NCBI RefSeq assembly: GCF_011777495.1
Contig: NZ_JAATJS010000002.1
Span: 620,001 to 684,000, forward strand
Reading direction: 5' to 3'
DNA length: 64,000 bases
Origin: Microvirga terricola
GTDB lineage: Bacteria > Pseudomonadota > Alphaproteobacteria > Rhizobiales > Beijerinckiaceae
Shown here: positions 31,386 through 39,945 of the stretch, piece after piece
Position numbering within the stretch: the first letter of the stretch is position 1
Layout of the letters: each line of letters opens with the position of its first letter
Made by a program: the position numbers and the translations under genes
Notes under the pieces: generated by a model
Database searches by the model: none
Told to the model about the DNA's origin: nothing
Seen by the model: the letters and a program-made list of their open reading frames with translations, nothing else

Positions 31386-31691
31386 ATGAACCGGCGGGAG
31401 GCGATCGAGAGCGCCGTCCGCATTCTCGCGCCACGCATTCCGCGCCACGAATTCGAATCGGTCACGGACCATGCGCTCGGGAGTAGGGGGCTTCACACCG
31501 CCTCGCCCGAGACGGCGGCGTGGTTGTCGCTGGTGGCCTATATCCGGCATCGGTTCACGGATTACGACAGCCTGCTCGATGAAGGCTACGACGTGGAGAG
31601 CGCGCGCTTCTTCGTGCTCGACGAGATGAACGCGATTTTGGAGGGCTGGGCCTCGCCGCGCCGTGTGCAGGCGGAGGATGAGCCGGAATAA
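31386..31691 (+). CDS. DUF2293-like small protein
   Basis: The ATG at 31386 gives a 101-residue protein (MNRREAIESAVRILAPRIP). It contains conserved-looking blocks AAWLSLVAYIRHRFTDYDSLLDEGYD and ARFFVLDEMNAILEGW, which I associate with the DUF2293 family. Its function is unknown. It starts 8 bases after the thyA stop and is probably cotranscribed. An upstream in-frame ATG at 31338 lies inside thyA and is less likely. Confidence 0.7.
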   Translation: MNRREAIESAVRILAPRIPRHEFESVTDHALGSRGLHTASPETAAWLSLVAYIRHRFTDYDSLLDEGYDVESARFFVLDEMNAILEGWASPRRVQAEDEPE

Positions 31692-31727
31692 GCTCGACAG
31701 TGCCGATCGGCTTCGGCACAAGGAGGC

Positions 31728-32207
31728 ATGACACTTTCCATCCGCCGAGCCGAAGCGCGCGACGCTTCCCTTGTTTTCGATTTCATCCGCGAACTTGCCG
31801 AATACGAGAAGCTCGCCCACGAGGTTGATGCGACCGAGGCGGACATCGCCGCGGCTCTTTTCGCCCAACAGCCTCGTGTTTTCGCGGATATCGCGGAATG
31901 GGACGGCGAGCCTGCGGGCTTCGCCCTCTGGTTCTACAACTTCTCCACGTTCCGGGGGCGGCACGGCATCTATCTGGAAGATCTGTTTGTGCGGCCGGAT
32001 TTCCGCTCAAAGGGCATCGGCAAGGCGCTGCTGCGACATCTCGCCCGCCGTTGTGTCGCGGAGGGGCTTCCCCGCCTGGAATGGTGGGTGCTCGATTGGA
32101 ATGAGCCCGCCTTGCGCTTCTACCGCTCCATCGGTGCGCTTCCGATGGACGAATGGACGGTCCAGCGCGTCACGGGCGAGGCCTTGGCGGAGTTGGCGGC
32201 AGGGTAG
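31728..32207 (+). CDS. GNAT-family N-acetyltransferase
   Basis: The 159-residue protein has the complete GNAT fold order, with the acetyl-CoA pyrophosphate loop RPDFRSKGIGKALLRHLAR (motif A, Q/RxxGxG/A) at about 86-104. The pattern SIRRAEARDASLVFDFIRELAEYEK at the start and YLEDLFVRP before motif A match the diamine/spermidine-type acetyltransferase subgroup. The actual substrate is unknown. It lies 36 bases after the DUF2293-like gene and 92 before folA in the same direction. Confidence 0.88.
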   Translation: MTLSIRRAEARDASLVFDFIRELAEYEKLAHEVDATEADIAAALFAQQPRVFADIAEWDGEPAGFALWFYNFSTFRGRHGIYLEDLFVRPDFRSKGIGKALLRHLARRCVAEGLPRLEWWVLDWNEPALRFYRSIGALPMDEWTVQRVTGEALAELAAG

Positions 32208-32299
32208 TCGCGTTGACTCCTCCCTTGTCGCGGCTTGCCGCGGATCGAATTTCCGACAAACTTGCCGCATGGATCAAACAGAATCGGGCGCCGCGCACC

Positions 32300-32812
32300 A
32301 TGACACTTCCCCTCATCCTCGTCGTCGCCGTGGCCGATAACGGCGTCATCGGGCGCGACAACAAGCTGCTCTGGCGGCTAAAGACCGATATGCGTCGCTT
32401 CAAGGATCTGACCTGGGGCAAGCCGATGATCATGGGGCGCAAGACGTTCCAATCTATCGGTCGGCCGCTGCCGGGGCGTGAGACCATCGTCCTGACCCGT
32501 GACCCAAACTTTTCCGCCGAGGGCGTGAAGGTTGTCCGGACGTGGGAAGAGGCCGTCACGGAGGGTGAGGCGCTGGCGGCAACGATGGGGGCCGACGCCG
32601 TCGTGGTGGCCGGAGGCTCGGAAATCTATGCCATTGGTCTGCCGCAGGTGCAGAAAATCTACCTGACCGAGGTTCACACGGCCCCGGAGGGCGATGCGGT
32701 GTTTCCGGATTACGACCGCTCCCGCTTCAGGGAAACCGCTCGCGTCGACCACCCCAAGGGGCCCGACAATGAGCATTCGTTTACCTTCATCGACCTCGAA
32801 CGGCGTTCATAA
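32300..32812 (+). CDS. folA: Dihydrofolate reductase
   Basis: FolA regenerates tetrahydrofolate after the ThyA reaction. The 170-residue product starts MTLPLILVVAVADNGVIG; the DHFR motifs NKLLWRLKTDMRRFKDLT (substrate site with active-site acid Asp), MGRKTFQSIGRPLPGR (NADPH site) and VVAGGSEIYA are visible. The frame is open upstream to 32153, inside the acetyltransferase end, but only the segment from 32300 is family-like. Confidence 0.96.
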   Translation: MTLPLILVVAVADNGVIGRDNKLLWRLKTDMRRFKDLTWGKPMIMGRKTFQSIGRPLPGRETIVLTRDPNFSAEGVKVVRTWEEAVTEGEALAATMGADAVVVAGGSEIYAIGLPQVQKIYLTEVHTAPEGDAVFPDYDRSRFRETARVDHPKGPDNEHSFTFIDLERRS

Positions 32813-32946
32813 CCGCTGCTCAGGTTGACGAAAGTCGCAACGATCACCAATTCGCAGCCTTGACAGGCGTGTGAACCAACACCCACAACCGGCTCTTATC
32901 CATCGGCTCAATCGGCCGGTCTTTTCAAAGTGAGGAAAGGCGACCT

Positions 32947-34095
32947 ATGCCTTGGAGTAACCAAAGCGGCGGCGGAGGCCCCTGGGGCCAGCGTGGCGGA
33001 TCTGGCGGCGGCAAGAGCCCCTGGGGCTCGGGCCCGCAGGGCAATGGAACGCCCCCGGATCTTGAGGACATCCTGCGTCGCGGCCAGGACCGTCTGAAGG
33101 ATTTCATTCCCGGCGGCTCGATGGGCGGCAAGGGCTTCGCCATTCTTATCCTCGGCGTGATCGCCGTTTGGCTCCTGACCGGTTTCTATACGGTCCGGCC
33201 GAACGAGGTCGGCATCAACATGATCTTCGGCAAGTACACGCACACCAGCGGCGAAGGTCTGAGGTATAATCTTCCCTATCCCATCGGCCGGGTGCTCAAG
33301 CCCAACGTCACCGAGCAGCAGCGCATCGAGATCGGCTACCGCTCCGTTGGCAGCACTCAGGGCCGCTCGCGCGACATGCTTGAAGAAAGCCTGATGCTGA
33401 CGGGCGACGAGAACATCGTCGATATCGATTTCGATGTGGTCTGGCAGGTCAATGCCGCGCGCGCACAGGACTTCGTGTTCAAGCTGCAGAACCCCCAGGG
33501 CACGGTCAAATCCGTGGCGGAAAGCGCCATGCGCGAAGTCGTCGGACGGCGCAACATCCAGGCCATTCTCACCACCGAACAGGCCAGCGTCTCTCAGGAA
33601 GTGCGCCAGATCATGCAGCAGACCTTGGATGCCTATGAAGCCGGTGTGCTGGTCAACGTCGTGCAGCTTCAGGCCGTGCAGCCGCCATCCGAAGTCCGAC
33701 AAGCCTTCTTTGACGTGAACGCCGCACAGCAGGATGCAGTTCGCGTTCAGAACGAGGCGGAAACCTTCGCGAGCCGCGTCGTTCCGGAAGCGCGCGGCGA
33801 TGCAGCCCGCACGGTCCAGCAGGCGGAAGCCTATCGCGAGCAATCGGTGGCCGATGCGACCGGTCAGGCAGCTCGCTTCAAGTCGGTCTATGAGGAATAC
33901 CGCAAGGCCCCGGCCGTGAGCCGCGAGCGCATTTTCCTCGAGACGATGGAGCGCGTTCTCGGCGGCGTAGACAAGGTCATTATCGATCAGAAAGGGCAGG
34001 GGGTTGTGCCGTTCCTGCCTCTCAACGAGATGCAACGGCGGCAGCAGTCTCAGCCTCAGGGTGGCGCGGCCGGCCAGCAGGGAGCGACGCGATGA
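32947..34095 (+). CDS. hflK: FtsH protease modulator HflK
   Basis: HflK forms with HflC a large membrane complex that cages and regulates the FtsH protease. The 382-residue protein has a Gly-rich cytoplasmic N-terminus (1-40), one membrane helix (62-81) and a Band-7/SPFH domain with the typical start YTVRPNEVGINMIFGKY. The end is Gln-rich. It overlaps hflC by 4 bases (ATGA). Confidence 0.95.
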   Translation: MPWSNQSGGGGPWGQRGGSGGGKSPWGSGPQGNGTPPDLEDILRRGQDRLKDFIPGGSMGGKGFAILILGVIAVWLLTGFYTVRPNEVGINMIFGKYTHTSGEGLRYNLPYPIGRVLKPNVTEQQRIEIGYRSVGSTQGRSRDMLEESLMLTGDENIVDIDFDVVWQVNAARAQDFVFKLQNPQGTVKSVAESAMREVVGRRNIQAILTTEQASVSQEVRQIMQQTLDAYEAGVLVNVVQLQAVQPPSEVRQAFFDVNAAQQDAVRVQNEAETFASRVVPEARGDAARTVQQAEAYREQSVADATGQAARFKSVYEEYRKAPAVSRERIFLETMERVLGGVDKVIIDQKGQGVVPFLPLNEMQRRQQSQPQGGAAGQQGATR

Positions 34096-35003
34096 ACAAC
34101 GCGACTCTTCGCACGGGCTTGCTGATCCTGGCCGGTTTGGCCGCGATCGTGCTGTTCAGTTCGATCTTCATCGTCCAGCAGACGCAGTACGCACTCGTGC
34201 TTCGTTTCGGCGCGGTGCAATCTGAAATCCGCGATCCGGGCGTGCATTTCAAAATGCCGCTCGTCGACAACGTGACGTATTTCGACAAGCGGATTCTCGA
34301 TCTCGACCTGCCGGTCCAGACCGTGCTGTCGGCCGACCGGCAAAATCTAGAGGTTGATGCCTTCACGCGTTACCGCATCGTCGATCCGCTCAAGTTCTAT
34401 CAGGCGGTCAACAGCATCGCTGTGGCCAACCAGCGCCTTGCGAGCTTCACGAACTCGGCTATGCGCAACGTCCTGGCGAATGCCTCCCGCGATGCCATCG
34501 TGCGGACCGAGCGTGCGCATCTGATGAACCGCATCCAGGAAGACGTGAACAAGCAGACGCGCAATCTCGGCATTGAGATGATCGACGTCCGCCTGACCCG
34601 CGTCGATCTGCCCGCGGCGAACAGCCAGGCGGTCTATCAGCGCATGCGCACGGAGCGTGAGCGGGAAGCTGCCGACCTGCGGGCCAACGGCCAGCAGCGG
34701 GCGCAGACCATTCGCGCCAAGGCGGAGCGTGACGCCACGGTCATACGTGCGGAGGCGAACCGCCAGGCAGAGGAATTGCGCGGTCTGGGTGATGCGGATA
34801 AAAATCGGATTCTGGCCGAGGCTTTTGGCCAGGACCCGGATTTCTTCGCTTTCTATCGGTCGATGCAGGCGTATGAGGCGGGTCTCAAATCAGGAGATAC
34901 GCGCCTCGTGCTGAGCCCGGATTCCGAATTCTTCCGCTACTTTAACAGCGCGTCCGGCCGTGGGGGCCCGGCCTCTTCGGCCCGGCCTGCACCCGCGCAA
35001 TAA
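34092..35003 (+). CDS. hflC: FtsH protease modulator HflC
   Basis: The 303-residue partner of HflK has a membrane helix at residues 8-28 and an SPFH domain (QTQYALVLRFGAVQ ... DPGVHFKMPLVDNV). The motif RVDLPAANSQAVYQRMRTER marks the long helix where HflC packs against HflK. The C-terminus is low-complexity and Ala/Pro-rich. It is translationally coupled to hflK and followed after 12 bases by a DUF2065 gene. Confidence 0.95.
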   Translation: MNNATLRTGLLILAGLAAIVLFSSIFIVQQTQYALVLRFGAVQSEIRDPGVHFKMPLVDNVTYFDKRILDLDLPVQTVLSADRQNLEVDAFTRYRIVDPLKFYQAVNSIAVANQRLASFTNSAMRNVLANASRDAIVRTERAHLMNRIQEDVNKQTRNLGIEMIDVRLTRVDLPAANSQAVYQRMRTEREREAADLRANGQQRAQTIRAKAERDATVIRAEANRQAEELRGLGDADKNRILAEAFGQDPDFFAFYRSMQAYEAGLKSGDTRLVLSPDSEFFRYFNSASGRGGPASSARPAPAQ

Positions 35004-35015
35004 AAAAGCGCGCAT

Positions 35016-35207
35016 ATGCTGGATCTTATCGCAGCCCTCGGCCTCGCTCTCGCGGTCGAGGGCCTTTTGTTCGCGGCATTCCCTGACGGAATGCGCCGGG
35101 CCATGTACGAGGCCGCCCACAGCCCCAGCGACCGGATGAGGCTTGTCGGCATCATTTCGGCCGTCGTCGGCCTCGGCGTCATCTGGCTTGTCCGGCAGTT
35201 CGGCTAG
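35016..35207 (+). CDS. DUF2065 family small membrane protein
   Basis: A 63-residue protein with two membrane helices (about 3-22 and 42-60) and the family pattern LALAVEGLLFAAFPDGMRRAM. DUF2065 proteins commonly follow hflC and precede a DegP-type protease, exactly as here, which suggests a role in membrane protein quality control. Its biochemical function is unknown. Confidence 0.88.
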   Translation: MLDLIAALGLALAVEGLLFAAFPDGMRRAMYEAAHSPSDRMRLVGIISAVVGLGVIWLVRQFG

Positions 35208-35260
35208 AGCATGATCGAGACCCGTGGACACCGGTTGTTCGCTCGGATCATGCGGCAAAA
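35206..35260. repeat. Dispersed intergenic repeat, GTGGACACCGGTT family
   Basis: This spacer starts AGAGCATGATCGAG and contains GTGGACACCGGTT at 35224-35236, identical to the core at 8974-8986. A GATCATGC further on (from about 35248) is inverted relative to GCATGATC near the start, so the element can fold. It lies between the DUF2065 gene and degP. Confidence 0.6.
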
Positions 35261-35396
35261 GCAAACGAGAGCTTGATCGTGTTTCAAAGAGACATGATCA
35301 AGCTCTCGACGCTGGCCCCGCTTCCGCCGCAATCGGCGCTTGAATGACAGAACACGACAACGATCTATGTCCATATTCTCCAAGAGAGGATCTTCG

Positions 35397-36914
35397 ATGA
35401 CCTTCGCCATGAACGCGCTGGCGCCGACCGTTTCGACGCCGCCTCAGCGTCCCCTGCGCCGGCTGGCCGCATCCTGCTTCGCAGTCCTGACCTTTTTAGC
35501 GACGGCGATGCCGGTCGCTGTCCAGGCCCGCGGCGCCCCGGAATCCTTCGCCGATCTGGCGGAGGAGGTGACGAGCGCGGTCGTCAACATTTCCGCCTCG
35601 ACCACGGTTGAAACCCGCAACCGCACGCTGCCTCAGCTGCCGCCCGGAACGCCGTTCGAGGACCTGTTCGAGGAATTCTTCAATCGTCGCGGTCAGGGCC
35701 AAGGCCAGGGCAACGGCGACAACGTTCCGCGCCCGCGTCGGTCGAACTCCCTCGGCTCGGGCTTCGTCATCGACCCCTCGGGCATCGTGGTGACCAACAA
35801 TCACGTGATCGGCGATGCCAACGACATCAGCGTCATCTTCTCCGACGGCACACGCCTCAAGGCCGAGATCATCGGCAAAGACACGAAGGTTGACCTGGCG
35901 GTTCTCAAAGTGAAGTCCGACAAGCCGCTGAAGGCGGTCAAGTTCGGTGATTCCGACGCCTTGCGCCCCGGCGATTGGGTGCTGGCGATTGGTAACCCGT
36001 TCGGCCTCGGCGGCTCTGTGACCGCCGGCATCATTTCGGCGCGCGGCCGAAACATCGATTCCGGGCCGTACGACAACTACATCCAGACCGACGCTGCGAT
36101 TAACAAGGGCAATTCCGGCGGTCCGCTGTTCAACATGAACGGCGAGGTCATTGGCATCAACACGGCCATTCTCTCGCCGACCGGCGGCTCAGTCGGCATC
36201 GGCTTTGCCGTGCCTGCCTCGTCGGCGGTCCCCGTTATTGATCAGCTCCGCCAGTTCGGCGAGACCCGTCGCGGCTGGCTCGGTGTCCGTATCCAGAACG
36301 TGGATGATGCGACGGCTGAAGCGCTCAATCTCGGCTCCGCCCGCGGTGCGCTGATCGCCGGTATCGACGACAAGGGCCCGGCCAAGCCCGCCGGTCTCCA
36401 GGTCGGCGACGTCATCACTCGCTTTGACGGCAAGGACGTGAAGGATTCCCGCGATCTGCCACGGATCGTCGCCTCTACCCCGGTCGGCAAGGCTGTGGAA
36501 GTCACCATCGTCCGCAAGGGCGCGGAGATGAAGAAGCAGGTCACGCTGGGTCGTCTGGAAGACGGCGAGAAGCAGGCCAACGCCCAGCAGCCCTCTACCG
36601 AAACCCCGACGGCTACCCGTCAGGCTCTCGGCCTCAACCTCTCGGGCATCACCGACGACCTGCGCCGCCGCTACAACCTCAAGGACGACGCGAAGGGCGT
36701 GGTCATCACCCGCGTCGACCCGAACTCGTCTGCCGCCGACAAACGCATCCAGGCGGGCGAGGTGATCGTCGAGATTAACCAGGAGCCGGTCTCGTCTCCT
36801 GCCGACGTGACCAAGAAGATCGATGCCTTGAAGAGCCAGGGCCGCAAGTCTGCGCTGCTGCTCGTTGCCAACGCGCAGGGCGAAGTGCGCTTCGTGGCGT
36901 TGTCGATCGAGTAA
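35397..36914 (+). CDS. degP: Periplasmic Do-family serine protease/chaperone (DegP/HtrA)
   Basis: The ATG at 35397, with GAGAGGA 6 bases upstream, gives 505 residues; earlier in-frame ATGs at 35340 and 35367 lack such a site. A signal peptide (about residues 1-44, ending AVQA) exports it. The catalytic triad is visible as His in TNNHVIG, Asp in KVDLAVLK and Ser in NKGNSGGPLF. Two PDZ domains follow (from about 285 and 410). A Gly/Gln-rich LA-loop-like segment (RRGQGQGQGNGDN) lies before the His. Neighbouring hflKC and DUF2065 support an envelope quality-control role. A strong terminator follows. Confidence 0.95.
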   Translation: MTFAMNALAPTVSTPPQRPLRRLAASCFAVLTFLATAMPVAVQARGAPESFADLAEEVTSAVVNISASTTVETRNRTLPQLPPGTPFEDLFEEFFNRRGQGQGQGNGDNVPRPRRSNSLGSGFVIDPSGIVVTNNHVIGDANDISVIFSDGTRLKAEIIGKDTKVDLAVLKVKSDKPLKAVKFGDSDALRPGDWVLAIGNPFGLGGSVTAGIISARGRNIDSGPYDNYIQTDAAINKGNSGGPLFNMNGEVIGINTAILSPTGGSVGIGFAVPASSAVPVIDQLRQFGETRRGWLGVRIQNVDDATAEALNLGSARGALIAGIDDKGPAKPAGLQVGDVITRFDGKDVKDSRDLPRIVASTPVGKAVEVTIVRKGAEMKKQVTLGRLEDGEKQANAQQPSTETPTATRQALGLNLSGITDDLRRRYNLKDDAKGVVITRVDPNSSAADKRIQAGEVIVEINQEPVSSPADVTKKIDALKSQGRKSALLLVANAQGEVRFVALSIE

Positions 36915-36939
36915 AGACAAGCGGAGCTTCAAAGAGAAA

Positions 36940-36966
36940 AAGGCGGCTTCTGGGCCGCCTTTTTTG
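36940..36966 (+). terminator. Rho-independent terminator after degP
   Basis: The 8-bp stem AAGGCGGC (36940-36947) / GCCGCCTT (36954-36961) with a 6-base loop is followed by six T residues. It lies 25 bases after the degP stop. Confidence 0.85.
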
Positions 36967-36999
36967 TTGGGCTGTGTCGAAAGGGCGAAGGACGCCTCG

Positions 37000-37908
37000 T
37001 CAGTTTCCAACCATGTCCTGCTCCCGATATCCCTGCGCGTAAAGCAAGGCAGAGAGATCCGCGTGGTCGATCCTCGCGTGGGCTACGGCGGCGACAGCGG
37101 GTTTGGCGTGGAAGGCGACGCCGAGGCCTGCTTCGCCGAGCATGGCAAGGTCGTTGGCGCCGTCGCCCACGGCCATGGTCTCGCTGGGGCGAAGCTTGAG
37201 GTGGTCGCGCAGTTCGATCAGGGTGGCGAGCTTGGCCTCGCGACCGAGAATGGGCTCGGTCACCTCGCCCGCAAGCTTTTCACCCTCGATGACGAGAATG
37301 TTGGATCGGTGCTCGTGGAAACCGATCTTGGCCGCGACGGGGCCGGTGAACAGGGTGAAGCCGCCGGAGACGAGACAGGTATAGGCGCCGTTGGCGCGCA
37401 TGGTCTGCACCAAGGCCTGGCCGCCGGGGGTGAGAGTGATGCGGCGCTCGATGATCTCGTCCACGACGCCCACCGGCAGGTTCTGGAGGAGGGCGACACG
37501 CTCCCGAAGCGCGGGCTCGAAGGCGATCTCGCCGCGCATCGCCCGCTCGGTAATCTCCGACACTTCCGCCTTGAGGCCCACGAAGTCGGCCAGTTCGTCG
37601 ATGCATTCTTGGCCGATCATGGTGGAGTCCATATCCGCCAGGAACAGTCGCTTACGCCTGCCGTTCAAGGGCTGGATGATGATGTCGATGGGCTCGTCGT
37701 GAAGCGCTGCGCGCAACTCCGTCTCGATCGTTTTGGCCTCCGCCGGGGCGGTGAGGGTCAGGTCGACGGCGATTCCACTTGCCAGAACCGAGCGTTCCGT
37801 CTCTTGTCCCAGCGCCTCGGCGGCTAACGCCACCGCCCGGTCGGTCACAGCAGGGTTCGACGGGTTGGCGACGAGTGTCGCGACGAGAAGATTCTGGGGA
37901 GACGCCAT
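37000..37908 (-). CDS. serB: Phosphoserine phosphatase
   Basis: SerB performs the last step of serine synthesis. The 302-residue HAD enzyme shows the nucleophile motif [20 protein letters not shown] (DxDxT-type, here DMDST), motif II region [12 protein letters not shown] and the metal-binding motif [20 protein letters not shown]. The first ~85 residues form the ACT-like N-terminal domain usual in this group. It is transcribed away from miaA, with only 15 bases between the two starts. Confidence 0.95.
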   Translation of the reverse strand: MASPQNLLVATLVANPSNPAVTDRAVALAAEALGQETERSVLASGIAVDLTLTAPAEAKTIETELRAALHDEPIDIIIQPLNGRRKRLFLADMDSTMIGQECIDELADFVGLKAEVSEITERAMRGEIAFEPALRERVALLQNLPVGVVDEIIERRITLTPGGQALVQTMRANGAYTCLVSGGFTLFTGPVAAKIGFHEHRSNILVIEGEKLAGEVTEPILGREAKLATLIELRDHLKLRPSETMAVGDGANDLAMLGEAGLGVAFHAKPAVAAVAHARIDHADLSALLYAQGYREQDMVGN

Positions 37909-37923
37909 CGTGAGGACCGCAGG

Positions 37924-38856
37924 GTGAGAGACGTTCGGATCGGCGCGGTTCTCATTGCAGGGCCGACCGCATCAGGCAAGTCCGCATTGGGCGTCAAACT
38001 GGCCCAAGCCCTGAATGGGGTGGTGATCAACGCCGATTCCATGCAGGTCTATCGGGATTTGCACGTGCTGACCGCGCGTCCGACGCCGGAGGAGGAGGCG
38101 CAGGCTCCGCACCGACTCTATGGCCATGTGGATGCCGCCATCAATTTCTCGGTCGGGCGCTATGTCGCCGATGCGGTCGAGGTTCTGCGGGACGTGCAAG
38201 ACAAGCAATTGCCGATCTTCGTCGGCGGAACCGGGCTCTACTTCAAGGCGCTCACCGAAGGCCTGTCCGACATGCCCTCCGTGCCGGACGAGGTGCGCGA
38301 AGAGATTCGTCGGGAGAGCGAGGGCCTCGAAACGCCAGAGCTTCATCGAATCCTTTCAGAGAGGGACCCCCTGACGGCGGCGACCTTGCGCCCGTCCGAC
38401 CGCTTGCGCGTTCAGCGGGCGCTTGAGGTTTTTGCGGCGACTGGACAACCGCTCGTGTCCTTCCACGGCGCGCGCCAGCCGGGCCCGTTGAGCGACGTGT
38501 CTGTGGTCAAGCTCTTCCTTGAACCGGAGCGGGAGGAATTACGCCAGCGCATCGACCGGCGTTTCCTCGCCATGATGGATGACGGCGCGCTCGATGAGGT
38601 GCGGCGGATTGGCGAGCGCAACCTCGACCCGATGCTGCCCGCCATGCGCGCCCACGGCGTGCCAGGGCTCCTGGCTCATCTGCGTGGCGAGCTTTCCCTC
38701 GATGAAGCTATCGCGCGCGGACAGGGCGACACGCGGCGTTACGCCAAGCGCCAGTTCACCTGGTTCCGACACCAGTTGCCGGACTGGACTTGGGTGCCGC
38801 CGGAGCAGGGATTTGAGGCCGTCATGGACCGCTTCAATGCCCGAAGCGGCCTGTGA
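37924..38856 (+). CDS. miaA: tRNA dimethylallyltransferase MiaA
   Basis: MiaA adds the isopentenyl group to A37 of tRNAs reading UNN codons. The GTG start at 37924 gives 310 residues, the usual size. The P-loop [13 protein letters not shown] lies near residues 9-21, [11 protein letters not shown] just after, and the DMAPP/tRNA region [15 protein letters not shown] follows. The 3' end overlaps the convergent RMD1-family gene by 23 bases. The start region faces serB, so the two share a very short divergent promoter region. Confidence 0.95.
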   Translation: MRDVRIGAVLIAGPTASGKSALGVKLAQALNGVVINADSMQVYRDLHVLTARPTPEEEAQAPHRLYGHVDAAINFSVGRYVADAVEVLRDVQDKQLPIFVGGTGLYFKALTEGLSDMPSVPDEVREEIRRESEGLETPELHRILSERDPLTAATLRPSDRLRVQRALEVFAATGQPLVSFHGARQPGPLSDVSVVKLFLEPEREELRQRIDRRFLAMMDDGALDEVRRIGERNLDPMLPAMRAHGVPGLLAHLRGELSLDEAIARGQGDTRRYAKRQFTWFRHQLPDWTWVPPEQGFEAVMDRFNARSGL

Positions 38857-39661
38857 ACATCTGATAGAACGAGATGAAGATCTCGAACACGATCAGCAGC
38901 ACGATGATCAGTTCGAGGCGGAGCGAGCGCTCGGTGTCGATGAGATCCGTCAGCGCCTGGGCCGTGTCGCCGATCACTTCGAGCTTGCGATGGAGGGAGG
39001 TGGCACGCTCCCTCAGTTCATATTCGTCCTCCAGACGCGCATAGAGGCGCTCCAGGTCGGGGCGGTCCCAGAGCACGTCCGGCTTTTCCTCCACCGCGAC
39101 GCGGCCCGAGACGCGCTGGCGCACCAAAAGGGCGTGGCCGACATGCTTGAGGATTTCGCGGCGGCCGCCGGGCCGGCGGCCCTGTTCGGCCAGATGGCGC
39201 GCGAACGGCTCCACCACGTCGAAGACCGCGGCGGCCTCGCGCTCGTCGCGAGAAAGCGAGGCGCTTTTCGCGAGCGCGTCTGCGATCACGATCAGGCGCT
39301 CGGTAGAGAGCTGCCTGATGTAAATCGGCCCGCCCGGAGGGATCTGGTCGTCCTTGTCGGGGGAAATTTCGATGACGGCGGTTTCTTCCTCGTGCCGCGC
39401 GAATTCGCCGACGATGCGCTGGCCGAGGCCCCGGATAACTTCATCCTCCTCGATGGGGGTGAGGCCTACGAGAACGGCGACGCCGTAACGGAAGAGGGCG
39501 ACGAAGCCCTCTTGCCCCGCCCGGAAGGCGAGGGGGGCGGAGGAGAGGACATCGCTGCGCTCGAGGCCCGCGATATCGAGGCGGTCGCCCAGCAAAAGGG
39601 CGCGGGCCGCGATACGCTGGCCTTGCACGGGAGCGCCGGTTGCGGATACGTTTTGTGTCAT
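38834..39661 (-). CDS. RMD1/SIF2 (DUF155) family protein
   Basis: The 275-residue protein fits the RMD1 family also found in mitochondria. N-terminal part: [16 protein letters not shown] and a strand-rich domain ([14 protein letters not shown]). Middle: a helical region ([19 protein letters not shown], then [27 protein letters not shown]). C-terminus: one membrane helix at about 247-268 ([18 protein letters not shown]). The yeast homologue is needed for meiotic division and mitochondrial translation; bacterial function is unknown. The last 23 bases overlap miaA on the other strand. Confidence 0.82.
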   Translation of the reverse strand: MTQNVSATGAPVQGQRIAARALLLGDRLDIAGLERSDVLSSAPLAFRAGQEGFVALFRYGVAVLVGLTPIEEDEVIRGLGQRIVGEFARHEEETAVIEISPDKDDQIPPGGPIYIRQLSTERLIVIADALAKSASLSRDEREAAAVFDVVEPFARHLAEQGRRPGGRREILKHVGHALLVRQRVSGRVAVEEKPDVLWDRPDLERLYARLEDEYELRERATSLHRKLEVIGDTAQALTDLIDTERSLRLELIIVLLIVFEIFISFYQMFTGRFGH

Positions 39662-39728
39662 GACAAGCTTTTCGAAATGGTCGCGTCAGCATAAAAGCTA
39701 GACTGTTTCCTGCCAAATTCGATGACGC

Positions 39729-39757
39729 TTGACCGAATGAAACACATCGGCTAGCGT
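39729..39757 (+). promoter_or_regulatory. ilvB: Probable promoter of the ilv leader
   Basis: TTGACC (39729-39734) and TAGCGT (39752-39757) with 17-base spacing lie 33 bases before the leader peptide ATG. The -10 is imperfect. Position is consistent with a transcript including the whole attenuator. Confidence 0.4.
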
Positions 39758-39789
39758 CTGCGCAACTTTTGAACTTAAGAGCGGCATTC

Positions 39790-39840
39790 ATGCGCAAGCT
39801 TATTCTCGTAGTACGGGCGCCATCGACGGAGCGGGATTGA
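39790..39840 (+). CDS. ilv leader peptide (transcription attenuation)
   Basis: A 16-residue ORF, MRKLILVVRAPSTERD, ends 105 bases before ilvB. Codons 4-8 are Leu-Ile-Leu-Val-Val, the three branched-chain amino acids, as expected for a leader whose translation senses charged tRNALeu, tRNAIle and tRNAVal. It is followed by alternative hairpins: GCGCCATCG within the leader end can pair with CGATGGCGC at 39856-39864, and a terminator follows. The arrangement is that of ilvB-type attenuators. Confidence 0.75.
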   Translation: MRKLILVVRAPSTERD

Positions 39841-39866
39841 TCCCCGCAGGTCCGGCGATGGCGCAC

Positions 39867-39890
39867 AGGCCCCCTCAGGGGCCTTTTTTA
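39867..39890 (+). terminator. Attenuator terminator before ilvB
   Basis: A 7-bp stem AGGCCCC/GGGGCCT with loop CTCA (39867-39884) is followed by seven T (39884-39890, counting the last stem base). It lies between the branched-chain leader peptide and ilvB, so it acts as the attenuator rather than as an end of RMD1 transcription, which runs the other way. Confidence 0.75.
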
Positions 39891-39945
39891 TTGCCCAAAT
39901 CCCAAAGCACCCCGAAAAAAGACAGACCCCGACGGAGCGAGTGAC

